This document shows, one piece after another, positions 42,339-53,483 of a DNA stretch of 64,000 bases (its first letter is position 1; every line of letters begins with the position of its first letter). The DNA is from Limnephilus marmoratus (lineage: Eukaryota > Arthropoda > Insecta > Trichoptera > Limnephilidae). Made by a program: the position numbers and the translations under genes. A model generated the notes under the pieces. The model was not told the origin of the DNA, made no database searches, and worked only from the letters and a program-made list of their open reading frames with translations. The DNA lies in the NCBI GenBank assembly GCA_917880885.1, contig OU862912.1:50083117-50147116 (forward strand). The letters run 5' to 3'.

Positions 42339-45300
42339 CTTCTTCTTCCTTTACGCTGTCCCAACTCATTGCCTAGGTAGGCTGTTGGGGTCGGCTCTTC
42401 TCGTTCTCAGGTTGTAATATCTTCTGTTCTAAGTATCGCCTTTATCCAGGCCGTTTCTTCGAAGAATTTTGGAACATTGAGTCGTCCAGGAGTTCTTCGG
42501 TCTTCCTTTGGATGACTGTCGATGAAGCTCCATAGACATTGCCTGCCTCACAGTGTGGTCTGATGGTCTCCGTCTTATATGTCCATACCATCTCAACTGT
42601 CGTTCTTCCAGCTTGCTATTTATGTCTGTGACACCCAGGCTACCACGAATGCGTGAACTTTTGATCTTATCTTTTAATGATACTCCTGCCGACCATCTAA
42701 GCATTCGCATTTCTGCTGTTTCAAGTTGCCTAGTGTAGGAGTTGTACATAGTCCAGCATTCGGAGCCATACATTATTGCGGGTCTTACAATGGTCTGGTA
42801 TATTTTTCCTTTCAGTTTCATAGGTATTTTGGAGTCACACAATATTCCTGTTACGGATCTAAATTTAATCCATCCCACACCTATTCTATGGATGACATCC
42901 GCTGCACATCCTCCGTCTCTGTGGATAAGTGAGCCCAGATACTTAAATGAATCACAGTTGGCTAATGTTACTCCATCCAGTTGCATCGAAGGAGTTACAG
43001 CGTTTGTGTCTTCAAATGGTAAATACAAATATTCAGTCTTTTTCCTGCTAATTTTTAGGCCATTATCCTCCAGGATCTTTCTCCATCTTTCCAGGCTATT
43101 CTGTAAGTCACAATGATTATCTGCTATCAGTACTACATCATCTGCAAAAAGCATAGTCTTGAGAATACTGTTCATTTCTTGACTTGTTAGATAATTCATG
43201 ACCATTATGAATAGCAGTGGGCTGAGGACAGATCCTTGGTGTACCCCCACTTTAATTGGAAATTTTGGTGATGTCCCTGATGTGCATCTTACTTGAGTTT
43301 CAACGTTTGTATACATATCTTGAATGGAGAGCACATATCCTTCTGGTACATTGTGGGCTCTCAATGCCGCCCATATCAGGCTTCGGGGAACCCTGTCAAA
43401 TGCTTTTTCCAAGTCTATAAATACCATGTGCAAATCTTTTTTTGCATCTCGATGTTTTTCAACTATTATTCTAACTGTTTGAATAGCATCTATTGTTGAT
43501 TTTCCCGACACAAAACCGCATTGATCGTCGTGTATTTTTACAATATTCCTTATTCGTGTGTTGATAATTCTCTCATATATTTTCATGGTGTGAGACATAA
43601 GCTTTATCCCTCTATAATTGTCGCACTTCCTAGAGTCTCCTTTATTTTTGTAAAAGGGAAGAAGGTAACTCTGCCTAAAGTTTTCTGGCATTGGTTCTCC
43701 ATTCAGTACTTTATTGTACAGAGTGCACAGCCATTTATGTCCTACTTCACCACATTCTTTCCATAATTCAACTGGAATATTGTCTGGACCCACTGCTTTC
43801 CCCACTTTCATTTGTGATATGGCTACTTGAACTTCTGTTTGAGTGATTTCTTCAACTGGCCCCTGCACTGGTTGCTCTGACACTTGAGTTCTTCTCGGAA
43901 ATTCTTCATTCAGTAATGTAGAATAATAATCTTTCCATCTTTGACATATTTTGGTTTCGTCTGTGATCAACTCACCGTCAGTGTCTTCTATGTATTTGGG
44001 TGTTCTAATTGATTTGGCCCTTTCTTTCCTGTGTGCTGCGATTTTGTAAATTCTTTGCACCCCATTTGGTGTTTCTAGGTCATCATACAGCTCTTTCAAT
44101 GCCTCATGTTGTGCAGAGGTAACTAGTTTCTTTGCTGTCTTTTTGACTTGTTTATACACTATCCGGAGTTGCTCTTTCTCGCCATCGCACTTACAGTTTG
44201 ACCAGTTTCTGAAAGCAGTTTTCTTCTCTTTTAGACACGTTTGCAACTCATTTGTCCACCACCACGATTCCTTCTTTATTTTCAGTTTACCCTTGGAGAC
44301 TCCCAGATGTTGTTTGGCTTCCTGTAAACATACCTGTTCAAATGCTTTCCACATTTCAGTTGGGTTTTGTGTATCTTCTTTTTGGAGATTTTCTAGCATC
44401 CAGTTTTGGAGTTTTGATGTTAACTGTTTTCCGTTTTCTTTTGAGATATTGAACCACTTAATTTTGGTTGTAGGTTTTATCTTATCTTTAAACAATTTAT
44501 GTTTCGTTACATGTAATTCCAGCAATAGTAGGCGATGTTGTGTTGCAAGGGGTTCACCAGGGATAACTTTACAGTCTCTGAGCGTTTTCCTCATTTCGTT
44601 TCTACATAGCCAATAATCTATTTGTGTTGCAGCATTTCCACTTTTGTAGGTTATGAGATGTTCTGGTTTCTTTTGGTAGAATGTGTTGATTATTGTGAAA
44701 CCGTATGCATCTGAGAAATTTAGTAGCTCATCTCCTAGTTCGTTTCGCACTCCATATCCAAAGCCGCCATGGCTAGTGTCATGACCACTGTTTGACTTCC
44801 CCACATGCCCATTCATGTCTGCCCCCATTATGATAGCTTCATTTTCTGGAATGTTTTGGATTAATTCTTCCAGCTTGTCCCAAAAACTGTCTCTTTCTTC
44901 TCTATCACATCCCATTTGTGGTGCATATGCACATATGATATTGTAAATAGCGTTACATATTACCAATTTTAACATAATAATTCTATCATTTGGTGCTATT
45001 ACTTTTATCACATTTTCGTGAAACCTCTGCTGTAGCACAATGGCTACTCCATTTCTGGTACTGCTTTCTCCGTAGTAATATAATTTATAATCATTTGTCT
45101 GTGTTTCCAGGTATCGGCACTTGTCTATATTTGTATTTTTCCATTTGGTTTCTTGAATGCACGCAATATCAATCCTACGTCTTCTCATCAATTCGGCCAA
45201 TTCTTTGCTTTTTGCTGTGAGCGTTCCCAGATTCCAAGTGATAGCTCTTATCTTTTCAAACCCAGAACGACTGTCTTTCCTTCGCTTCATTTTGCTTGCC

Positions 45301-45516
45301 CCTGGAGTCCTGCAAGCTGGCCCTGACACGATGTCAGTCTCTGGATCACCGAGGAGAAAATCACCCTCGCTGCCAGACAGGGTAGTGCATCTTTGCGTAC
45401 GTTTTTCCATGAAGCTTTGGTTTATTTGACTATATGGTTGTTTTATCCACCGATGGTCGTCAGACGTGGAACCAGAGTGACCCAACTAACTAGGGCTGCA
45501 TCCGCTATCATTGACC
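42339..45516 (-). mobile_element. RTE-type LINE, full-length or nearly so
   Basis: A 3178-bp insertion bounded by a perfect 15-bp TSD. On the minus strand it has a 31-bp 5' leader, one uninterrupted ORF and a 90-bp 3' UTR ending in AAAGGAAGAAGAAG. Very short UTRs and an endonuclease-RT single ORF of ~1000 residues are standard for the RTE clade. A perfect TSD and an unbroken ORF indicate a recent insertion. The short leader leaves open whether a few 5' bases are missing. Confidence 0.92.
42429..45485 (-). CDS. RTE polyprotein: APE endonuclease + reverse transcriptase
   Basis: The protein has 1018 residues without a break. Residues ~78-325 are an AP-endonuclease domain: TWNLGTL (83-89), CIQETKW (109-115, catalytic Glu), YAPQMG (187-192), GADMNGH (221-227, Asp/Asn), QIDYW (288-292) and TQHRLL (315-320, in place of the usual SDH). 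Residues ~560-860 are the reverse transcriptase: NYRGIKL (623-629), CGFVSGKST (656-664), FIDLEKAFD (689-697, first Asp), GVHQGSVLSPLLF (747-759) and LFADDVVLIAD (779-789, catalytic Asp pair). The C-terminus has the LRWYGHIRRR segment (964-973). The endonuclease nicks the target and the RT primes cDNA from the nick. The first ATG (45485) is used as start because it lies 31 bp from the element end. All expected catalytic residues are present, so the copy may be active. Confidence 0.93.
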   Translation of the reverse strand: MGHSGSTSDDHRWIKQPYSQINQSFMEKRTQRCTTLSGSEGDFLLGDPETDIVSGPACRTPGASKMKRRKDSRSGFEKIRAITWNLGTLTAKSKELAELMRRRRIDIACIQETKWKNTNIDKCRYLETQTNDYKLYYYGESSTRNGVAIVLQQRFHENVIKVIAPNDRIIMLKLVICNAIYNIICAYAPQMGCDREERDSFWDKLEELIQNIPENEAIIMGADMNGHVGKSNSGHDTSHGGFGYGVRNELGDELLNFSDAYGFTIINTFYQKKPEHLITYKSGNAATQIDYWLCRNEMRKTLRDCKVIPGEPLATQHRLLLLELHVTKHKLFKDKIKPTTKIKWFNISKENGKQLTSKLQNWMLENLQKEDTQNPTEMWKAFEQVCLQEAKQHLGVSKGKLKIKKESWWWTNELQTCLKEKKTAFRNWSNCKCDGEKEQLRIVYKQVKKTAKKLVTSAQHEALKELYDDLETPNGVQRIYKIAAHRKERAKSIRTPKYIEDTDGELITDETKICQRWKDYYSTLLNEEFPRRTQVSEQPVQGPVEEITQTEVQVAISQMKVGKAVGPDNIPVELWKECGEVGHKWLCTLYNKVLNGEPMPENFRQSYLLPFYKNKGDSRKCDNYRGIKLMSHTMKIYERIINTRIRNIVKIHDDQCGFVSGKSTIDAIQTVRIIVEKHRDAKKDLHMVFIDLEKAFDRVPRSLIWAALRAHNVPEGYVLSIQDMYTNVETQVRCTSGTSPKFPIKVGVHQGSVLSPLLFIMVMNYLTSQEMNSILKTMLFADDVVLIADNHCDLQNSLERWRKILEDNGLKISRKKTEYLYLPFEDTNAVTPSMQLDGVTLANCDSFKYLGSLIHRDGGCAADVIHRIGVGWIKFRSVTGILCDSKIPMKLKGKIYQTIVRPAIMYGSECWTMYNSYTRQLETAEMRMLRWSAGVSLKDKIKSSRIRGSLGVTDINSKLEERQLRWYGHIRRRPSDHTVRQAMSMELHRQSSKGRPKNSWTTQCSKILRRNGLDKGDT

Positions 45517-45531
45517 ATCGAGATACATATT
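45517..45531 (+). repeat. 15-bp target-site duplication, copy 2
   Basis: Exact copy of 42324-42338 at the 5' end of the RTE element. Confidence 0.95.
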
Positions 45532-45608
45532 ATAATATACAAAGTTAAATTAAGTCAAGCCAAAAAGGTCTCCTATGTCAAAGTTACTTGGAGATGGAGT
45601 TTGTCAAT

Positions 45609-46076
45609 TTGGGGGGCGGGTATGGGTACCGCCGCCCCGGGAACCTTTATTGGATAACCAACACCTCTGCCACAGGTCAACCCAAGTGGTTCGCTACGTT
45701 TGGTGACTTAGCAGGGGTGCCCGGGTTCATGGGATGAGGTTTGTCTAGGTCTTGGTGGCGGATACGTTTGCCCAACCACTGCGTGGCGGGCTGGATCGGA
45801 GGAGACTGATTGAGGGAGGCCTTTTGACCTCTCCAGCCGGATTCTCCCGACCCTTCGCCTTTCACCGCAGTGCGAGGAATAGATTCATACGTCCGTCACT
45901 CCTGGCCACACTGACCCCCAGATTCCTACCCACCCCTCATACCGTTTTCCTTCCCACACTTCTTCTTCATCCTTTCCCTTAAAAAACCCTCCACACAGCA
46001 TCCTCAAAGATGACATAGGCCCCTAGGGAAATTGTTTTCCTCGTGGAGCTAATGTAAAAAAAAAGAAAAAAAAGAA
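45609..46076 (+). mobile_element. full-length SINE-B
   Basis: The most complete copy of the second SINE-like family: a hairpin head (GCGGGTATGGGTACCGCCGC), TTTGGTGACTTAGCAGG, GGTCTTGGTGGCGGATACG, GGCGGGCTGGATCGG, ATACGTCCGTCACTCCTGG, CCTCCACACAGCATCC, GATGACATAGGCCC, a GGGAAATTGTTTTCCTCG hairpin and an A-rich tail. There is no reading frame. Other copies: 8029, 20012, 21425, 32795, 35490, 46660, 56650. The tRNA-like head seen at 35885-35930 is missing here. Confidence 0.85.
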
Positions 46077-46659
46077 GTTAAATGACAGATGGAAAATTAA
46101 AGTAAATATGTATGTATTTCAAAATAGGACCACAAAACACACAAAAATTAATTCTCATGCCGATAATGAATTTCCTTGGCTTTCTAAAACCTAGATGTCA
46201 TAAGTGTAATATCTTTCAAATCAGTACAAAACACACTTCTAAGAAGTATCTGTTCAGTGGGAACTGGAGTTTTATTTCCTCTCCGTGCACAGCGACAATT
46301 CTTCCCAAATAAATAATATAATCTAATAAGAGACTTGGAATGGTGAAGGGTTCGTTTACCCTACTTTACAAACCAAATAGCATATAGCATTAGGACTATT
46401 TAGATTTAAATACGCATACATAATGCCTGGTACGTCAAATATCCCACCCCCCAGGCCTCTGGCGGCGGATGATATATCCAGATTATGTAAATCCGATCAA
46501 GATATTTAATAATAATAAATAAATTGATGGCGAAAGATTCTGTGCTTTGTAGAAATACTCATACAGAATCACCATAAATTCAGCACTTCTGACGCCACAC
46601 GTAACCAATGACGTTACAATATATATTGTAAAGTCATTGCACATAGCTTGTTATTTTTT
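46077..46659. other. unassigned AT-rich DNA
   Basis: No gene recognised. Confidence 0.4.
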
Positions 46660-46760
46660 TTCTTTGGCCCTAACACAGAAGGCCCTGAGGAAAAATATTT
46701 TTCCTCAGAACCTCCTTTGTGATCCCATCCCCAAAGATGACATAGGTCCTGAAAAGAGTT
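46660..46760 (-). mobile_element. SINE-B 3' fragment
   Basis: On the minus strand: GACCTATGTCATCTTTGGGG in reverse sense and the CTGAGGAAAAATATTTTTCC hairpin, next to a T-run (46651-46659). Confidence 0.75.
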
Positions 46761-47187
46761 GTGGGCGTTTCCGTGTGCTCAAAGTAATTTATTTACACCA
46801 CTTCTATTGCAATTAATCGAACGTTTTCAAAAACGGACATTCTTTTTCACGAGACGCGATCTATGAGTCGAAATAACTAAAAGGAAAATTATAACCGATT
46901 TCTTTCAAATCGGTCTAGAAATACTTCTAAGCAGTGGCGGTTCGTGGCCTATCTGAAGTTCAATGTTCGTGGCCTTAGATAAAAAGCACAGACCCTTGAA
47001 TCACGAAATCTGACCTTTCTTATCAAGATTGATCCTAAGAAATATAAACAAAATATGGAATTTAAATAATTTTCAGGCAAAAAAATATATCGTAGGTAGG
47101 TCTGAATACAATAAAAATTGTAAAATTAGAGTTGGGCCTATTGACATTAAAATGGATCTAATATGATACATAATATAATAATAATAT
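46761..47187. other. unassigned DNA
   Basis: CAGTGGCGGTTCGTGGCC at 46934 looks like one end of a hAT-type element, but no partner end was found. Confidence 0.35.
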
Positions 47188-48280
47188 CATAGGGTTTTTC
47201 GAAGATGTAGAAGTTCTGATTTTGCCGATGACATCAAATTATACAAAGAAACATCCAATACAGGTGACTGCCTAATCCGACAGTCAAACATCGTCAAATT
47301 ACAAAATTGGTGTGTCGCAAACAACTTATTCCTCAATATCGATAAATGTAAGACACTAACATTTTGTCGAACAAAGACCCCACTATCTTTTACATACACA
47401 ATAGATAATAAAATCTTAGAAAAAGTCAAAGATATTACGGATCTTGGAGTTGTGTTTGATTCGCAATTAAATTTTATAAATCACATACAACAAATAACTA
47501 ACAAAGGCATGAAAACACTAGGATTTATAATCAGAACAATCAAAGACTTCGATTCGTTGGAAGTTATAAAAATCGTATATCTGTCACTCGTACGCAGCTT
47601 GCTGGAATACAATTCCATAGTTTGGTCCCCATATTATCAAATTCATATAAAAAATATCGAAAGGGTGCAGCACAAATTTTTAAGATTTATTAACTTCAAG
47701 TTACACATACCTATTCAACATATTAACTTCACATCTTTACTAAATACACTTAAATTCCATTCCCTAGAAAACAGAAGAAAAATAAACGACCTAACTTTTT
47801 TGTTTAAAATTATTCACTCCGAATTAGATTGTTGCGAACTCCTGCATCTCATTGATTTCAAAGTACCTAATCGCGAAACAAGGCAAAACATATTATTCTG
47901 CAACAATAATTCTGTAACCAACTACCACACACATGCACCAATTTCCCGACCGAGAGCATTAGTTTCTATGTTCCCGATGGTTATCTCCGTCACCGACAGC
48001 ATAGACTGTTTTATCTCTCGGCTTGCAGAACTAACTTGCCAATGGTTATGTCGGGAGAGCCGTCTTGTTGTTAAATAGAATCACTTCTAATATCGATATG
48101 TTTAACATCAATGAAGCACAATTCAGACGACAAGCTTTGTTGCTGTTAATCTGATTGTGCTTCATTGATGTATAAATTGCTTAAATCCTTTTGAATCTTA
48201 ATACTGTATCTCTTTTAAAACCCTTCGAAATTTTAATTTTATAATGTTTTAAAAATGAATAAATTGAATTTTATTTAATG
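47188..48280 (+). pseudogene. LINE reverse transcriptase C-terminal half and 3' UTR
   Basis: The plus frame is open from about 47188 to 48078 (~296 codons): SDFADDIKLYKET (catalytic Asp pair), WCVANNLFLNIDKCKTLTFC, ITDLGVVFDSQLNF, LVRSLLEYNSIVWSP, QHKFLRFINFKL and TRQNILF to a stop. That is the active-site strand through the C-terminus of a Jockey/CR1-like LINE. The 5' half (endonuclease, first catalytic Asp) is absent, so the copy is 5'-truncated, yet the retained frame has no break. The 3' UTR (48079-48280) has a hairpin with CAATGAAGCACAATTCAGAC. A shorter copy of the same end is at 29253-29587. Confidence 0.88.
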
Positions 48281-49070
48281 GTTACATGAATATATGGTTA
48301 TTATATATACGAAAATAATGTATTTTTGTGTACATTGTGCAGTAGTGCACAGGTATCATTCAAAAAGCATCTCGTCTATCACCTTTATGTAATGCATTTT
48401 TCTCGCAGCTCGCTAACATCAATTAGACATCTCTGCACTTAGAGAATTGCAAATAAAAAGCCACCACCAGGGAGAGAGTGCTCGTTGAAGTGAAAATTTC
48501 ATAAATCATCACCATCTTGGAAAAGCTTACATCATTAATAATTTCGTTCCCGCATCGAGATATTCGCCGTTCACTTTTAGCTAGGTGCAGTATTTCACTG
48601 CACTGAACCAAACCCTGAATTCAAAGAATCGGTCCTGTTTTGCAGACGCGGAGTAGAAATGCATATTATTTATAATACATTTGGAAATATTTATAACACT
48701 GAAGCCAGTATCTAGTGTGGTGAACGTATGTCTTGCGGTATAAAAGAGACATGCGTGTATGAGTGAGACAGCATGAGTAACGTATAAAAGGTTGTGAATG
48801 TTGTCCATTCGTCCTCTTTGCATTTAGGCTTCCTACGAAGCACTCCTGTACTCAATCTCGGAATAAACCACAATAGTCTACCCCCGTATTATTATTGCAA
48901 TTACCCTGAACTGAGATGACAATCAAGAGGAATCTGGATCCACACAACGGAGTCCAGAAGTAATGTAAGAGACCGGCCACGGTCATCACATTTGGCGCAG
49001 CCGGTAGTAATAATAAGCTGGCAACACTCTCGACCAGCTCTCGGCGTTTCTCCATTACACTCCGATTAAA
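48281..49070. other. unassigned DNA
   Basis: No gene recognised; frames on the minus strand (48423-49112) have no domain I know. Confidence 0.4.
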
Positions 49071-49492
49071 CGACGGCCGGCGTAGTGCAGCGGTAATGCG
49101 CTTGACTAGCATTCCGAAGGTCGCGGGATCGAATCCCGGCGTGGCAAATAAATTTTATTTGATAAATTTATGTATTTCACAATTTATTCATTTAAAATAA
49201 TATATAGTATATTTGCGGCACGTTCCAGAGTGGAAGATACTCCAAGTATCGCCCTGGTGTAAGACAATCATTCAGAATTGAAACGTTGCTTGAAATGGCT
49301 TCTGCCGTGTTTGGTGACCAGATTTGAATAGCCAGGTACTTCCCCACCGTCCTCCTCCCTATCTCCTTCCCCTCCCCACTGCCTTCAGCCTCACAACATA
49401 CCCCAACTGGGGATGCCATAGTCCCACTGGCTCCAGACTCCAGCTCCAGTTGGGACTCTTGTGCGGTATTCATGTAAAAAAAAAAAAAAAAA
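49071..49492 (+). mobile_element. full-length SINE-A, second intact copy
   Basis: A-box TAGTGCAGCGGTAATGC (49083-49099) and B-box GGATCGAATCCC (49126-49137) are intact. The body matches 25046, with a duplicated CTCCAG near the end, and the tail has ~17 A. Its head differs from the 25046 copy, so there are at least two tRNA-like head variants in the family. Confidence 0.9.
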
Positions 49493-49633
49493 CCACACCT
49501 CCCGCATTCGTAAAAGTTTTTTTATTTGTAATTACTCACATACACACATACTTTAATTTAAACCCTAGAAGAATAATCATACTTGTATATGTAAAGGGTA
49601 TTCGTTCGTCGATTTGATACTTCTATACCTAAT

Positions 49634-49820
49634 GCTTTTTGAAGTAAAACTGCTTTGCGCACGCATGACTTGGGTAGTAAGCTATTGAATGCGTCACGAG
49701 AGCGTTATAAAAAGTATGATCGGGCGAGGCGAACGGTCGGGCGAGGCGAACGAAAGTTAAGAGGGTAATATAAATTAGTGAAGATTGTCTTCAGTCGTGT
49801 GGTCTGAAGCACACTAGCTT
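49634..49820. mobile_element. short dispersed element, relative of 9848-10207
   Basis: The ends TTTTGAAGTAAAACTGCTTT (left) and TCGTGTGGTCTGAAGCACAC (right) are the reverse-orientation counterparts of the nested element at 9848-10207. The core holds a 16-bp direct repeat TCGGGCGAGGCGAACG at about 49728 and 49747. Confidence 0.6.
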
Positions 49821-50685
49821 TTTTTTGTTTACGAAGGTACAAACTTGCACGTTATTTTATGAAAATACTTTAGATATATAAACGTAAAAAAATGTTCGTT
49901 GATTAGAATTTTAATTTATTAAAAAAAAGACAATAAACCTCAAAAGGCTATAACTTCTAGAGACCAAAATTAGTAGTCACAATTAAGTCTTAAGAAAATT
50001 AACTAAAATAGGAATAAATTTTGTTTACTCGATCTCTATAACTAAAAAAATAGTTCATGCTCTTTGGTACAATTCCTTAATGGCCTCATTCACATTCATA
50101 CATACTCTTCTACTATTCTGATTCTTGATATGGCCCGACTAAAGTATCTATCTCTTAGGACAGGGTTCAGGTTATGAGGAGCGGTAAATTTTTTTTCAAA
50201 ATTTCGATACTACCGGTGTGCACAAATACATTCAAACGTGTCTTCTGTAAAATGATTTGCCTGTACCAAGGTTTTTATTTTCCCCTTAGAACCACACCTG
50301 GTTAGTGCAGGAGACCGCCGCTAGATGGTGACGTTTTTCAAAAGCGATCACGTTCGCTAAGGGATAGAAATTGAATTTGAAATCTTTTGCGAGGACCGGC
50401 AGGAAAAGAGCCCGAAGTACCATGGCAGTATGGCACTTGATGTGACGAATGGTAAATACGTTTTTGATGATGGACTGCATTGCGCAGTGTGATATCGTGG
50501 TGCTAGTTCAGAAAGCGTTACCATGTTCATATATTATGGTGTCATACGAATTCAAATCAGAGAATCCAAGTCCTCGAAAAATTTATGATTTAAAAAAAAA
50601 GTTTTTCATTATTTATAATGTTTATTCAACTTCCTTATATATTATGTTTATTAGACTGTATAGGTGTATAGACACTGTGTAACTA
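49821..50685. other. unassigned AT-rich DNA
   Basis: No gene recognised. Confidence 0.4.
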
Positions 50686-50765
50686 TGGCATCCCAATTGG
50701 CGTAGGCTGAAGGGGAAGTGGGGAAGAAAAGGAAATGAGTAGAGGAAGGTTTGGAAGTTCGGATT
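50686..50765 (-). mobile_element. SINE-A fragment
   Basis: ACTATGGCATCCCAATTGGC and the following AGGCTGAAGGGGAAGTGGGG are the SINE-A 3' body in reverse orientation. Confidence 0.75.
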
Positions 50766-51094
50766 AATTATTTCTTCTTTGTAACCTGATGGATTATCCT
50801 TTAGGACAATATGGCTTCAATTCCCGTCGCACCTAAAAACTAAAAAACACTCTTATCGTGAAATTTTGCAGATCCTCCACACAGTTTGCAGGTTCGAATC
50901 TAATAGTTTTGTAATCTGATAGTTTAAGCAATTTAGTAGTTTTGTTTCAAATTTAATATACAATTAATATAATTAAATAATATGTAGAACCTATGGTTGC
51001 AGACCGTCAACACAGCATCTCCACAGATGACTTACAACATCTGAGAGAAATTGTTGCTCCCTGTGTCGGAGGTAATTAAAATCAAAAGTAATTT

Positions 51095-51325
51095 GCAGTG
51101 TTTGCAGATTCGAATCCCATCGTGTACGTAAGCATTTTATTTGATTAACAATTTAGTAGTTTTTTTTTTCAAATTCAATGTACAATTAATATATATTATA
51201 GCACCTATGGATATTAGCGGACGTCTCAGAGCGTCAATTACCCTCACTTGTCGCATTGGTGAAAGATCACTATTTAGAATTAAAATATTGCTTGAAATGG
51301 TTTTAGCCGTGTTAAGTGATCAGTT
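51095..51325 (+). mobile_element. SINE-A copy, decayed
   Basis: A B-box-like AGATTCGAATCCC (51106-51118) is followed by the ATTTTATTTGATTAA segment and, from 51230, a decayed body (GTGAAAGATCACTATTTAGA, ATATTGCTTGAAATGG, TTTTAGCCGTGTTAAGTGAT). It is truncated at the 3' end. A similar B-box-like GGTTCGAATC at 50891 suggests a second, more decayed head just upstream. Confidence 0.65.
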
Positions 51326-51599
51326 AAAATTCAAAGAAAACTATATCATATCTTTACCAAAAATTTAATCGCTTTTTGCGTCGCGAATTTAAACATTTTC
51401 CCTGAACAAAAATGGTATATCTCGTAAAGGCGACAATAAGAGTTCTTGTCACTTAACTTTTCTTTGAGAAGAAAATACCACGTGAAAAGCGGACGACTAT
51501 AGAGTCCTTGAACGGAAAAACATCTTGTCTCAGAGAAATTCGATTCACCGCACATATTTACCGAGCTGTTGCTCGAGACCCTATACAATATTTACCAAC

Positions 51600-52645
51600 A
51601 TTTTTTTAATTTTTTTTTTATTAATAATTTTTTTGGTACATACATTAGTAATTTTACAATACATACAGGCTTTTTAATATAAACATTTAAAAAAGTAGAG
51701 AAAAAATACAAATTAGCAGATTAACCAAAAAAATCCCACATAGGCATCGCCAGTTCGTGGGTATACTTTGTGTGTTTTTAAAACAGTTAAAATTTACTCA
51801 TATACATAAGTACATTATATCTTTAAAGAGATTAAAAAAATAAAATAAAATTAGTGCTTACTGAATCACAATTCAAACGACATTTTAAGTTACATAAGGT
51901 CGATGTGACATTACAGCAAGTAAGTGTTTGCATCAACGGTATTTATCCAAGACTTTATAACATTTTTGTATTTGCTGTAGGAGGATATGTTGTTACAATC
52001 AATTTCTGTAGTCTTATAGAGAGAATTATACATTTTTGGTGTAATAAAATATGCATGTCTTTGCGCTAGCCTAGTTTTACACAGTGGAACTTCAAATACA
52101 TTATTTAACCTATTACTAAGTCGGTTTCGTTTTTTGGAAAAAGAATATTTCGAGAAAATATATATTTTAAACATTGAATAAAGTAAATTTTTCTTATCTC
52201 TAACAGTCCAGCTTCTTGGAATAATTGAAGGGAGGTGTAGTTCATATCTTTATGCAACATTATTTTTAGTATTAATTTTTGGGTTATTTCTAGTGGCTTA
52301 ATGTGCATATTATACACACCCCCCCCATCCAATTATTCCATAAGATACTGACGATTGCTTGATACACCATTTTCATTCTTTTAATGTCGATTATGTAATT
52401 TAAACGTTTAAAAATATAAATTAAATACCTAAGTTTATTTACAAGCCTTTCGATGCGATCTGTCCATTTGAGTTGACCGTCTATAATAATTCCTAAGTAT
52501 TTAACTGTATTCCCCGTATTCATTTTTGTACAGTTAGAGCATGAAAAAAAATTGCAAGTATTTTTGTGAAACCTTATATTTAAGGGAGTTAAGGGTGCTG
52601 CCTTTTTGGTATTATAAAATGGAATATAAAGAGTTTTTTTCACAG
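51600..52645 (-). pseudogene. LINE reverse transcriptase C-terminal region, frameshifted
   Basis: On the minus strand from 52643: a frame with NTVKYLGIIIDGQLKWTDRI and LRYLIYIFKRLNYIIDIKRM, then a frameshift near 52320 (a run of seven C at 52318-52326). Next are KPLEITQKLILKIM and LQLFQEAGLLEIRKIYF, then another shift to KTRLAQRHAYFITPKMYNSL to a stop at 51911. About 310 bp of 3' UTR ends in an A-rich tail near 51602. It is the region downstream of the RT active site in a Jockey/CR1-like LINE. Confidence 0.75.
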
Positions 52646-52879
52646 TTCAGAGTTAGAGGGTTTTGATTGAGCCTAACTGAAACTACTGAACATAGGTATA
52701 AACGTTTCGGTTTGGTTAAAAACGAATGGTTCTGATTTTTTTTTTAAACTTAATGAAATGAAATTAATCATCATATAGTAAAATTAAATATGATTATTAT
52801 GCACACATTAAATGAAAATGTTAAGTATTATTTAACATAATATGAGCAATTTTAACATAAGTAAATCACAGCAATTTTA

Positions 52880-53265
52880 CGTGAATACCGCACAAGAGTC
52901 ACAACTGCTCCCGTATGGAGATAGTGAAACTATGGCACAAATGGGGTATTTTGTGAGGCCGAAGGTAGCGGGGAGGGAAAAGGGAAGGTGGGGAATTACC
53001 TGGCTATTTAGATCTGATCACTAAACATGGCTAAAGCCGTTTAAAGCAACGTTTCATTTCTGAATTATGATCTTACAACGGGGCGATACTGAGAGTATCT
53101 TCAACTCTGGAATGTGTCGCAAATATACTATATATTATTTTTAATAATAAAGTTCTGAAATATTACAGACAAATTGAATAAAATTTATTTGTGCACGCAG
53201 GGTTTTGAACCCGCGACCTTTGAATTGTTAGTCGAGACTCCTACCCCTCGACTATGAAGGCCCGC
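52880..53265 (-). mobile_element. SINE-A, full-length reverse copy
   Basis: On the minus strand: head with A-box-like TAGTCGAGGGGTAGGAGTC and a B-box-like GGGTTCAAAACCC (53200-53212), the standard body, and the GTGCGGTATTCACGTAAAA end near 52880. One of the most complete minus-strand copies. Confidence 0.85.
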
Positions 53266-53297
53266 AATACATATACAACAGCATAACAAAACACGTG

Positions 53298-53337
53298 AAC
53301 ACCTCAGTACAGGGTCTCCTAGTGAGGTGTTCACCAA
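53298..53337. repeat. short hairpin repeat GTGAACACCTCA
   Basis: GTGAACACCTCAG at the left and CTAGTGAGGTGTTCAC at the right form a near-perfect hairpin. A related hairpin is at 38508-38550. Confidence 0.7.
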
Positions 53338-53483
53338 ACACAAAATATGTTAACAATTTACAGTCATTCTTACTTTACGCTACACAATCTAAATACAATA
53401 TTTTTTGTTGATATTATGAATGAATTTAACTGTGTAATGAATAGATAGAAAATAAGTAAATGAAATGTACGAAATATATAAAT

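Noticed and set aside
42553..45429. Many plus-strand frames of 60-157 codons.
   Set aside because: All are shadows of the intact RTE polyprotein on the minus strand.
46934..46951. hAT-like end CAGTGGCGGTTCGTGGCC.
   Set aside because: No inverted partner or 8-bp duplication was found nearby.
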